Origin: an uncultured Bacillota bacterium
Lineage (GTDB): Bacteria > Bacillota > Clostridia > Oscillospirales > Oscillospiraceae
Reading direction: 5' to 3'
DNA length: 5,648 bases
NCBI GenBank assembly: GCA_937890735.1
Contig: CALACZ010000200.1
Coordinates: 1-5,648 of the forward strand
Under the pieces are notes generated by a model. It was not told where the DNA came from and searched no databases. It saw nothing but the letters and a program-made list of their open reading frames with translations. Shown here piece by piece: positions 1 through 5,586 of this stretch. How positions within the stretch are numbered: the first letter of the stretch is position 1; each line of letters opens with the position of its first letter. A program made the position numbers and the translations under genes.

Positions 1-103
1 TGCCGCACGCACGGCAGAACGCGCTCAGACTTTCCTCACCCATGACAGCGCGCGCTACAAATTCTCTTCTCTGATCATCCACAGTTTTTCTCTCCCACAG
101 CAT
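1..103 (-). CDS. Transposase N-terminus (IS481-like / integrase-core), cut by window edge
   Basis: Reading the minus strand from the ATG at 103 gives 34 complete residues before the window ends. They begin MLWERKTVDDQRREF and continue with VARAVMGEESLSAFCRACG. This matches the layout of IS481-like and related DDE (rve-type) transposases: a short MPWKE-like start, a charged helix ending in REFV.A, then a helix-turn-helix with the 'LS.FCR..GI' turn that normally leads into 'SR.TGYKWL'. The HTH domain would bind the element's terminal repeats; the catalytic DDE domain lies outside the window. A ribosome binding site (AAAGG on the minus strand, about 112-117) lies roughly 10 bases upstream of the start, supporting translation. 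Whether the gene is intact cannot be seen. The family call rests on the N-terminus only and could be another HTH transposase such as IS3 OrfA-like. Confidence 0.66.
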   Translation of the reverse strand, partial: MLWERKTVDDQRREFVARAVMGEESLSAFCRACG

Positions 104-178
104 TGAAACACTACCTTTTATTGTGTTTTTCTGTCTTTGTTTTACTCGAAACTGTAAACAATCATACCAGGCTATACA
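104..178 (-). mobile_element. Probable outer end of the insertion sequence
   Basis: This is the untranslated stretch upstream of the transposase start. IS481-type elements usually have a short leader of well under 150 bases between the terminal inverted repeat and the start codon, and their tips begin 5'-TGT. Read on the minus strand, a TGTATAGCCTGG tip begins at 178 and is followed by an AT-rich leader ending in the transposase ribosome binding site. The 153-178 segment has TGTA at one end and TACA at the other. The exact boundary is inferred, because the other end of the element and its target duplication are outside the window. Confidence 0.35.
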
Positions 179-245
179 TGTCTCGTCCGCCCGTTGGGCA
201 ATTGCGGATTTATCGATGGGTTTCGTGAAAACGGACGTGCGGCGT

Positions 246-336
246 GCGGGTCGATGTGACGCCCGCAGGCTAGTTTCGAGGCGCAACCGCGCGCAGCGCG
301 GCTCTTAGCGCCGAAGATGGGCATCGACCTCTACAA
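246..336. repeat. GC-rich nested inverted repeats, dispersed-repeat-like (copy A)
   Basis: Several palindromes nest here. GGTCGATG (249-256) is the perfect complement of CATCGACC (322-329). GCGGG (246-250) can pair with CCCGC (262-266). GGCGC (280-284) pairs with GCGCC (308-312), enclosing CCGCGC (287-292) and GCGCGG (296-301) around a 3-base loop. The right flank reads CATCGACCTCTACA. This resembles, from memory and unverified, the palindromic 'GGGCCGATG...CATCGGCCCCTAC' type elements scattered through many high-GC Clostridia. No protein-like reading frame is convincing in this stretch. Confidence 0.5.
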
Positions 337-355
337 ATGTTGTGCGGATTCGCCG

Positions 356-431
356 GGGTGCGCTCGTATTCGCGGGCGCGTCCTGCCGGGCGGACAGAGA
401 CGCCCGCCCCTACGGGTGCGTTCGTATTCGC
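356..431. repeat. Imperfect direct repeat flanking a GC hairpin (copy B)
   Basis: The 18-base word GGGTGCGYTCGTATTCGC occurs at 356-373 and again at 414-431, differing at one base (C/T). Between the copies lies a hairpin with stem CGGGCG (387-392) and CGCCCG (401-406) and loop GACAGAGA, followed by CCCCTACGGG. A second GCGGGCG (372-378) could compete for the same 3' arm. The 9-mer GACGCCCGC at 399-407 also occurs in copy A at 258-266, so the two blocks look related. The arrangement resembles a small non-coding palindromic repeat unit; its function is unknown. Confidence 0.55.
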
Positions 432-465
432 CTTGATGCAGTCAAATTTGCGGCGCTGTACCGCA

Positions 466-487
466 CGGGAGTGGCAAGCCCCTCCCG
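466..487 (-). terminator. Hairpin just behind the MFS gene; possible weak terminator
   Basis: CGGGAG (466-471) pairs perfectly with CTCCCG (482-487) around a 10-base loop. On the minus strand it starts only about 5 bases after the transporter stop codon, where a terminator or 3'-end-protecting structure is expected. There is no T tract after it on the minus strand, so it is not a textbook rho-independent terminator. It may instead be part of the repeat patch to its left. Confidence 0.3.
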
Positions 488-491
488 CACA

Positions 492-1706
492 TTACGACTG
501 AGAATTTACGTCGTTCGTCTGCTTCCGCATCTTCCTCCCAACGCCAAGCAATGCTGCCAGCATGAGCAGGGGGAACACGATCGCGCCGAGGATGCCCATC
601 TGGAGGTCATCGCCGCAGCGTCCGGCGACGAGCCCGGCGAGGCTCGGACCAGTGGTGCAGCCGATGTCGCCGCCGAAGGCGAGCAGCGCGAACAGCGCCA
701 TGCCGCCCTGCGGCATTGCCTGCGCGGCAAGCCCCAGCGTCATCGGCCACGAGACCGATACCGCAAGCCCGCACAGCGCGCAGCCCGCCAGGCTCAGCGC
801 CGGGGCGGGCGAGAGCGCGATGAGCAGGTAGCTCAAAACGCACAGAATACCCGCGCCGGTCATCACGCGCAGCCGCGCGCTGTCGTCAAACCGCGCGCCG
901 ATGAGCCGCCCCAGCCCCATAAACACGGAAAACAGGCACGGTCCTGCCAGATCGCCCACGGTCTTGCTCACGCCGAGCCCCGCCTCCGCGAGGGTGGACG
1001 CCCACTGACTGACCGCCAGCTCGGTCGCGCCGGAGCTGACCATGATGACGAGCAGCAGCCAGAAAAGCCCCGAGCGCAGCAGCAGCCGCATCTGCCCGGC
1101 AGACGCTGCTTCCTCGCCGAACGGCACGATGGGCGCGCCGAGGAACAAAAACGCATTGCAAAACGGCACGACCGCCCAGACGCGCGCCAGCCAGCGCCAG
1201 TTCTTAATGCCCGCGAGCGCAAAAAACAGTGTCGAGCCGAGGATCACGAGCACCTGCCCCCACGCAAAGCACGAGTGCAGCAGGTTCATCATGGCGTTTT
1301 TGCGTCTTGTGGGGCACGCCTCGATGATGGGGCTGACGAGCACCTCGATGAGCCCCGCGCCGAGCGAGTAGACGATCACCGAGAGCATGAGCCCCGCGTA
1401 GGCGTCCGGCAGAATATCCGGCAGGACCGACATGAGCGCAAAGCCTGCCGACACCAGCAGGTGCGCCGCCACGATGCACGCGCGGCAGCCGAGCCGCGCC
1501 ACCACCGGCGACGAGGTCAGGTCCACGAGAAGCTGCGTGAAAAATGTGACGGTGATCATGAGCGCGATCTGGTCGAGCGAGAGTGAAAACTCGCTGCGGA
1601 ACTGGACATATAACAGCGGCGCGAGTGTGCAGATCGCCGCCTGCGCGACATAGCCGATGAAGCAGGCGGCAATGGTGCGCCGGTAGCTGCCGGTGTGAAG
1701 CTGCAT
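492..1706 (-). CDS. MFS transporter, 12 TM, FucP-like, substrate unknown
   Basis: This gene encodes 404 residues, a normal length for a major facilitator superfamily permease, which moves small solutes across the cytoplasmic membrane using an ion gradient. Hydrophobic segments can be placed at roughly 11-34, 44-63, 75-94, 102-125, 143-165, 171-195, then a polar central loop at 196-211, and 212-233, 250-271, 281-299, 302-325, 333-361 and 369-391. That is the 6+6 MFS layout. NLLHSCFAWGQ (141-151) in TM5 and ATELAVSQW (227-235) in TM7 resemble signature spots of the FucP-like sugar/organic-solute permeases. That resemblance is recalled and weak, so no substrate is assigned. The start at 1706 is chosen because a perfect AGGAGG lies 7-12 bases upstream. 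The frame stays open 55 codons further upstream, but that stretch is hydrophilic and overlaps the gene's own promoter. The gene is divergent from the 2-hydroxyacid dehydrogenase, and possible co-regulation is inferred from that. Its C-terminal tail (RKMRKQTNDVNSQS) is cytoplasmic and basic. Confidence 0.9.
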   Translation of the reverse strand: MQLHTGSYRRTIAACFIGYVAQAAICTLAPLLYVQFRSEFSLSLDQIALMITVTFFTQLLVDLTSSPVVARLGCRACIVAAHLLVSAGFALMSVLPDILPDAYAGLMLSVIVYSLGAGLIEVLVSPIIEACPTRRKNAMMNLLHSCFAWGQVLVILGSTLFFALAGIKNWRWLARVWAVVPFCNAFLFLGAPIVPFGEEAASAGQMRLLLRSGLFWLLLVIMVSSGATELAVSQWASTLAEAGLGVSKTVGDLAGPCLFSVFMGLGRLIGARFDDSARLRVMTGAGILCVLSYLLIALSPAPALSLAGCALCGLAVSVSWPMTLGLAAQAMPQGGMALFALLAFGGDIGCTTGPSLAGLVAGRCGDDLQMGILGAIVFPLLMLAALLGVGRKMRKQTNDVNSQS

Positions 1707-1736
1707 GGTTGATCCTCCTGCGACATAGTGCGTTCG

Positions 1737-1765
1737 AGTATAGCAAAAATTTGCCGGATTTGCAA
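1737..1765 (-). promoter_or_regulatory. Sigma-A-type promoter for the MFS transporter
   Basis: On the minus strand, a -35 box TTGCAA (1760-1765) and a -10 box TATACT (1737-1742) are separated by exactly 17 bases. The -10 matches consensus at 5 of 6 positions and the -35 at 4 of 6. The predicted transcription start lies about 20-25 bases upstream of the AGGAGG ribosome binding site, giving a short leader. The segment is distinctly more AT-rich than its surroundings. Confidence 0.7.
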
Positions 1766-1772
1766 GTATCCG

Positions 1773-1792
1773 CGCGCTTTGGCGCGCTTTGG
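1773..1792. repeat. Perfect 10-bp tandem repeat between divergent promoters, possible operator
   Basis: CGCGCTTTGG occurs twice back to back (1773-1782 and 1783-1792). The spacing is about one DNA turn, so a protein reading both copies would contact the same face of the helix. The repeat sits between the two outward-facing -35 boxes (1765 and 1806), where a regulator of both genes would bind. No regulator gene is visible in the window, so the operator role is inference; it could also be simple slippage-derived sequence. Confidence 0.35.
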
Positions 1793-1805
1793 CGGCGGGC
1801 GTGCC

Positions 1806-1834
1806 TTGTAAGCGGCGCAAAACTGTGATACGAT
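1806..1834 (+). promoter_or_regulatory. Probable promoter for the 2-hydroxyacid dehydrogenase
   Basis: A -35 box TTGTAA (1806-1811) and a -10 box TACGAT (1829-1834) are 17 bases apart. The bases TGA directly before the -10 form an extended -10 (TGN), which can offset the weak boxes (4 of 6 each). Transcription would start near 1841, about 10 bases before the GGGAGAG ribosome binding site at 1851-1857. Confidence 0.5.
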
Positions 1835-1861
1835 ACAAAAAACAGGAATTGGGAGAGCGGC

Positions 1862-2821
1862 ATGGAAGCAAAAACGAAGGTATGGGTCAAAGCGCCCTGT
1901 GACGAGGCGGTGCGAAGCGACTTGCTGGCGCGCTTCGGCGCGGCGTGCCGCTTCCGCTTTGCGGAGGACGGCGCATTCCCGCCCGAACAGGCGGAGATCA
2001 TCCTCGGCGAGCCGGATGCCTCGGAGCTGCTGGCGGCAGAAAATCTCCGCTGGGTGCAGCTCACCTGGGCGGGCGTGGACCGCTATGTCCCACTGCGCGA
2101 TGCGCTGCGCGGCGCAGTGCTGACGAACGCCTCCGGCGCGTTCGGCGGGATCATCGCGGAGTACGCCGTCGGCGCGATCATCGCGCTCTACCGCGGCTTT
2201 CCGCAGTATTGGGAAAATCAGAAACGCCATGTCTGGGCACAGCAGGACCGCGCCCGCACGATCTGCGGCAGGCGTGCGCTGCTGCTGGGAACGGGCGACC
2301 TTGGGCGCAATCTCGCCCGCCGTCTGCGTGCCTTCGGCGCGGACGTGACCGGGCTGCGCCGCAGCGCCGGGGCAGAGGTCGCGGAATTTGACCGCGTGTG
2401 CAGCCTCCGGGAGCTGGACGCGCTGCTCCCGCAGGCGGACATCGTTGCCGGCTGTCTGCCGGACACGCCGCAGACGCGCGGACTGCTGACCCGCGCGCGC
2501 CTGCGCGCCATGAAGCCGGACGCGGTGCTCGTCAACGTCGGCAGGGGCAGCCTCGTGGCGACGGACGATCTGGTCAGCGTGCTGCAAAGCGGGCATCTGC
2601 TCGGCGCGGCGCTCGACGTGCTGGACGAAGAGCCGCTGCCCGAAAACAGCCCCCTCTGGGGTCTGGAAAACGTCATCATTACCCCGCACATCGCAGGGCC
2701 GAGCTTCGGCGGCAGCCGCGACGTGCAAAGCGCCATCTGGGGCATCTGCATGGAGAATCTCGCGCGCTACCTGCGCGGCGAGCATTTACGAAACGTCGTG
2801 GATCTCGAGCGAGGGTACTGA
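1862..2821 (+). CDS. D-isomer-specific 2-hydroxyacid dehydrogenase, NAD(P)-dependent
   Basis: This gene encodes 319 residues, the usual length for cytosolic enzymes that interconvert 2-keto acids and D-2-hydroxy acids with NAD(P)H. The N-terminal part carries the substrate-domain signature NLRWVQLTWAGVD (61-73). The Rossmann nucleotide motif GTGDLG is at 143-148. The catalytic triad is complete: Arg228 in VNVGRGS (224-230), Glu257 in LDEEPLP and His276 in TPHIAG. The R-to-E spacing of 29 residues equals that in phosphoglycerate dehydrogenase. There is no ACT or other regulatory domain, so it is not a typical SerA. The C-terminal end (ENLARYLRGEHLRNVVD) is typical of uncharacterised clostridial members. 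The first residue after the glycine-rich strand is not clearly Asp, so NAD versus NADP preference is not settled. The start is supported by GGGAGAG four bases upstream of the ATG. The substrate is unknown; glyoxylate/hydroxypyruvate-type or other 2-keto acids are possible. It lies 182 bp upstream of the molybdenum hydroxylase, on the same strand, but the two are separated by a fresh promoter. Confidence 0.92.
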   Translation: MEAKTKVWVKAPCDEAVRSDLLARFGAACRFRFAEDGAFPPEQAEIILGEPDASELLAAENLRWVQLTWAGVDRYVPLRDALRGAVLTNASGAFGGIIAEYAVGAIIALYRGFPQYWENQKRHVWAQQDRARTICGRRALLLGTGDLGRNLARRLRAFGADVTGLRRSAGAEVAEFDRVCSLRELDALLPQADIVAGCLPDTPQTRGLLTRARLRAMKPDAVLVNVGRGSLVATDDLVSVLQSGHLLGAALDVLDEEPLPENSPLWGLENVIITPHIAGPSFGGSRDVQSAIWGICMENLARYLRGEHLRNVVDLERGY

Positions 2822-2877
2822 GCGGACATGATATTCAAAAAAGAATCACGCTGCGCAGAAATTTTGCGCGTGCTTCG

Positions 2878-2906
2878 TTGAAATTTACAAAAAATTATTG
2901 TATACT
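2878..2906 (+). promoter_or_regulatory. Strong sigma-A-type promoter for the molybdenum hydroxylase
   Basis: A -35 box TTGAAA (2878-2883) and a -10 box TATACT (2901-2906) match consensus at 5 of 6 positions each and are separated by exactly 17 bases of very AT-rich DNA. This is the best promoter in the window. It implies a transcript starting near 2913 with a leader of about 90 bases, so the hydroxylase operon can be expressed independently of the upstream dehydrogenase. Confidence 0.78.
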
Positions 2907-2939
2907 GATTAAAAATTTTGAGATTTTGTCAGACGGAAC

Positions 2940-2982
2940 TTGCGGTGGCGGCGCACGCCGAGAACAGCTTGCTGTGACGCAA
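2940..2982 (+). promoter_or_regulatory. Possible structured leader: three-way junction upstream of the hydroxylase
   Basis: Within the predicted leader, TTGCG (2940-2944) pairs with CGCAA (2978-2982). It encloses two hairpins: GGCG/CGCC (2947-2950 and 2956-2959, loop GCGCA) and ACAG/CTGT (2964-2967 and 2972-2975, loop CTTG). The fold ends about 8 bases before the AAAGGA ribosome binding site. It does not match the purine, xanthine (NMT1) or molybdenum-cofactor riboswitch cores as I remember them. The stems are short (4-5 bp), so this could be chance structure in GC-rich DNA. Confidence 0.25.
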
Positions 2983-3003
2983 ATGCCAGAAAGGATGTTT
3001 TCA

Positions 3004-5583
3004 ATGGCGGTTTTCTTTGTCAACGGGCAGGAGGTACGCCCCGAACGGAACATGAAGCTGCTGCGCTATCTGCGCGACGTGCTGCATCTGACGAGCGTGA
3101 AGGACGGCTGCTCGGAGGGCGCGTGCGGCGCGTGCACGGTGCTCATCGACGGCTATCCCATCCGCGCCTGCACGCCCGATACCGATTCGCTGGACGGGCG
3201 GCACGTTCTCACCGTGGAGGGTCTCTCCGACCGGGAAAAGGAGCTTTACACCTACTGCTACGGCGAAGCCGGCGCGGTGCAGTGCGGCTTCTGCATCCCG
3301 GGCATGGTGCTGTGCACCAAGGCGCTGCTGGATCAGAACCCCGACCCCACGGAGGCGGACATCAAAAACGCCCTGCGCAACAACTACTGCCGCTGCACGG
3401 GCTATATTAAAATTTTTGCAGCCGTGCGTCTGGCGGCAAAGTATAAAAAGCTCGGCAGCGTGCCGCAGCCGTCCGCGACCGACTGGAAGCTCGGCTCGAG
3501 CGTCCACCGGCTGGACGTGGAGGAAAAGGTGCTGGGCTACGGCAAATACCCCGACGACTGGTACGTCCCCGGCATGACCTACGGCGGCGCGGTGCGCGCC
3601 AAATACGCCCGCGCACGCGTGCTGTCCATTGATACCAGCCGCGCAAAAGCCCTCCCGGGCGTGCTCGCCGTGCTCACGGCGGAGGATATTCCGCCCGAGG
3701 GGCAGAATAAGGTTGGACACCTGAAAAAAGACCAGTATACGCTCATCCCCGTCGGCGGGCTGGTGCACTATCTTGGCGACGCGGTGGCACTCGTCGTTGC
3801 GCAGGATGAAGCAACGCTCGAAAAGGCGAAAAAGCTCGTGCAGGTCGAATATGAGCCCCTGCACGCCATCCATACGCCCGAAGAGGCGCGCGACACCACC
3901 GAACGCGTCTACGACGAGGAGGAAAACAACGTCCAGGCGTACAAGCACGTCTCCCGCGGCGACGCCGCCGGGGCGATCGCCAAGTCCAAATACGTCATCT
4001 CCCGCCACTTTGAAACGCCGTGGACGGAGCACGCCTTCTTAGAGCCGGAGTGCTGTGTCGCGTATAAAGACAAAGACGGCGACGTGATGCTCCTCACGAC
4101 CGACCAGTCCTCGCACACGACGCTGCATGAATGCTCGCTGCTGCTCGGCAGCCATAAGGTGAAGGTCGAGAACCAGCTTGTCGGCGGCGGCTTCGGCGGG
4201 AAAGAAGATATGTCGGTGCAGCACCACGCGGCGCTCATTACATACGTTACGGGGCTGCCCGTTAAGGTCAAGCTCAGCCGTCCCGAATCACTGCTCGTGC
4301 ACCCCAAGCGCCACCCGTTCTGGATGGATTTCACCCTCGGCTGCGATGAAAACGGCATCATTCAGGGCGTGAAGGCAAAGGTCTACTCCGATACCGGCGC
4401 GTTCGCGTCGCTCGGCGGCCCTGTTCTGGAACGTGCGTGCACGCACGCGGCAGGTCCGTATGCCTATGAGAATTTTGAAATTGAAGGCACTGCCTACTAT
4501 ACCAATAACCCGCCCGCGGGCGCGTTCCGCGGCTTCGGCGTGACGCAGACGTGCTTTGCCATGGAGAGCCTGCTCAATGAAATGGCGGACAAGGTCGGCA
4601 TTACGCCGTGGGAGATCCGCTGGCGCAATGCCATCCGCCCCGGCGGTGTGCTGCCGAACGGGCAGATCGTCGGCCCGGAAACGGGTCTTGCCGAAACGCT
4701 GGAGGCAGTCAAGGCGGAATATGACGCCGCCGTCGCCGCCGGAAAGCCCGTTGGGCTTGCCTGCGCGATGAAAAACGCGGGCGTCGGCGTCGGCATCCCC
4801 GACTGGGGTCGCTGCAAGCTGATCGTGCAGGACGATGAAAAGCTCCACATCTACGCCGGTGCAAGCTGCATCGGGCAGGGCGTGGGCACGGTGCTGGTGC
4901 AGATGATCGTCACGAACACGCCGCTGCGCCGCGACCAGATCGTCTACGAGCGCTCCAATACCTGGATCGCGCCGGACTCCGGCGATACCTCCGGCTCGCG
5001 CCAGACGCTCGTCACCGGCGAGGCGTGCCGCCGCGCGTGCGAAAAATTCTGTGCGGCGTATCACGGCGATATGAAGGCGCTCGTTGGGCAGGAGTTCTAC
5101 GGCGAATACCTTGCCAAGACCGATAAGCTCGGCGCGGACGTGCCGAATCCCGTCTCGCACGTTGCCTACGGCTACGCGACCCAGGTGTGCATCCTGGATC
5201 CCAAGACCCGCAAAATTGAAAAAATGATCGCTGCGCACGACGTGGGCAAGGCGGTCAACCCCCGCTCGTGCGAGGGGCAGATCGAGGGCGGCGTCGTGAT
5301 GAGCATGGGCTTTGCTCTGCGCGAGCAGTACCCCATCGACGAAAGCTGCAAGCCCATCGACAAATACGGAAAGCTCGGACTCTTTCGCGCGCACGAGATC
5401 CCCGACATCGAAGCCATCGTCATCGACAAGCCCGGTCTGGATAAGGCGTGCGGCGCGATCGGCATCGGCGAGATCACGTCCATCCCCACCGCGCCCGCCA
5501 TCGCGGACGCCTACTTCCGGCTGGACGGTGAGCGGCGCGAGAGCCTGCCGCTTGCGCATACGCCGTATGAAAGGAAGGATTGA
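3004..5583 (+). CDS. Molybdenum hydroxylase, fused FeS and Mo domains; selenium-dependent xanthine dehydrogenase type
   Basis: This gene encodes 859 residues, close to the roughly 850 usual for the clostridial selenium-dependent xanthine dehydrogenase family. Such enzymes hydroxylate a purine carbon with water and pass the electrons on through iron-sulphur clusters. Domains in order: plant-type [2Fe-2S] with Cys36, Cys41, Cys44 and Cys56; the helical second [2Fe-2S] domain with Cys94, Cys97, Cys129 and Cys131; the a/b hammerhead (about 170-285); and the molybdopterin-binding domains (about 310-850). Pocket residues, matched by motif and spacing to bovine xanthine oxidase numbering, are Gln368 (Q767), GGGFGGKE with Glu401 (E802), Arg477 (R880), AFRGFG with Arg509/Phe511 (R912/F914), IGQG with Gln625, and GIGE with catalytic Glu823 (E1261). 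Keeping both Glu401 and Arg477 favours purine over aldehyde substrates. There is no FAD domain between the FeS and Mo parts, so a separate flavin or FeS partner is expected. The start at 3004 has AAAGGA eight bases upstream; the in-frame ATG at 2995 overlaps that site. Selenium use is inferred from the family; it would be a cofactor ligand, not selenocysteine. Nicotinate- or other heterocycle-hydroxylase activity is an alternative. Confidence 0.9.
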   Translation: MAVFFVNGQEVRPERNMKLLRYLRDVLHLTSVKDGCSEGACGACTVLIDGYPIRACTPDTDSLDGRHVLTVEGLSDREKELYTYCYGEAGAVQCGFCIPGMVLCTKALLDQNPDPTEADIKNALRNNYCRCTGYIKIFAAVRLAAKYKKLGSVPQPSATDWKLGSSVHRLDVEEKVLGYGKYPDDWYVPGMTYGGAVRAKYARARVLSIDTSRAKALPGVLAVLTAEDIPPEGQNKVGHLKKDQYTLIPVGGLVHYLGDAVALVVAQDEATLEKAKKLVQVEYEPLHAIHTPEEARDTTERVYDEEENNVQAYKHVSRGDAAGAIAKSKYVISRHFETPWTEHAFLEPECCVAYKDKDGDVMLLTTDQSSHTTLHECSLLLGSHKVKVENQLVGGGFGGKEDMSVQHHAALITYVTGLPVKVKLSRPESLLVHPKRHPFWMDFTLGCDENGIIQGVKAKVYSDTGAFASLGGPVLERACTHAAGPYAYENFEIEGTAYYTNNPPAGAFRGFGVTQTCFAMESLLNEMADKVGITPWEIRWRNAIRPGGVLPNGQIVGPETGLAETLEAVKAEYDAAVAAGKPVGLACAMKNAGVGVGIPDWGRCKLIVQDDEKLHIYAGASCIGQGVGTVLVQMIVTNTPLRRDQIVYERSNTWIAPDSGDTSGSRQTLVTGEACRRACEKFCAAYHGDMKALVGQEFYGEYLAKTDKLGADVPNPVSHVAYGYATQVCILDPKTRKIEKMIAAHDVGKAVNPRSCEGQIEGGVVMSMGFALREQYPIDESCKPIDKYGKLGLFRAHEIPDIEAIVIDKPGLDKACGAIGIGEITSIPTAPAIADAYFRLDGERRESLPLAHTPYERKD

Positions 5584-5586
5584 GCC

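Noticed and set aside
123..308. Short plus-strand open frame with a Cys/Phe-rich start
   Set aside because: It lies across the inferred IS leader and the repeat patch, lacks a good ribosome binding site and shows no recognisable pattern.
342..1586. Long plus-strand open frame opposite the transporter gene
   Set aside because: It is rich in Arg, His, Gln and Ala with no domain pattern, has no ribosome binding site, begins inside the repeat patch and lies antisense to a clear 12-TM protein. It is a by-product of high GC at third codon positions.
1204..2785. Long minus-strand open frames opposite the 5' part of the transporter and the dehydrogenase
   Set aside because: Low-complexity Arg/Ala-rich translations, crossing the divergent promoter region and antisense to a gene with a full catalytic triad.
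1862..2821. Assignment as phosphoglycerate dehydrogenase (serA) or glyoxylate reductase (ghrA)
   Set aside because: The catalytic triad is shared by the whole superfamily, there is no ACT domain, and no substrate-specific motif can be recognised, so no gene symbol is given.
2853..2869. GCGCA/TGCGC stem as a terminator for the dehydrogenase
   Set aside because: Only five base pairs and no following T tract; too weak to call. How transcription of the dehydrogenase ends is not evident.
2398..3003. In-frame upstream extension of the hydroxylase reading frame
   Set aside because: The frame happens to be open through the end of the dehydrogenase gene, but the translation there is the wrong frame of that gene. 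The promoter, AAAGGA site and family N-terminus (MAVFFVNG) all place the start at 3004.
4288..5559. Minus-strand open frame of over 400 codons opposite the hydroxylase
   Set aside because: Antisense to conserved Mo-domain motifs; no family resemblance or ribosome binding site.
3004..5583. Selenocysteine (in-frame UGA) in the hydroxylase
   Set aside because: The frame has no internal stop. In this enzyme family selenium is thought to be a labile ligand of the molybdenum cofactor, so no Sec codon is expected.
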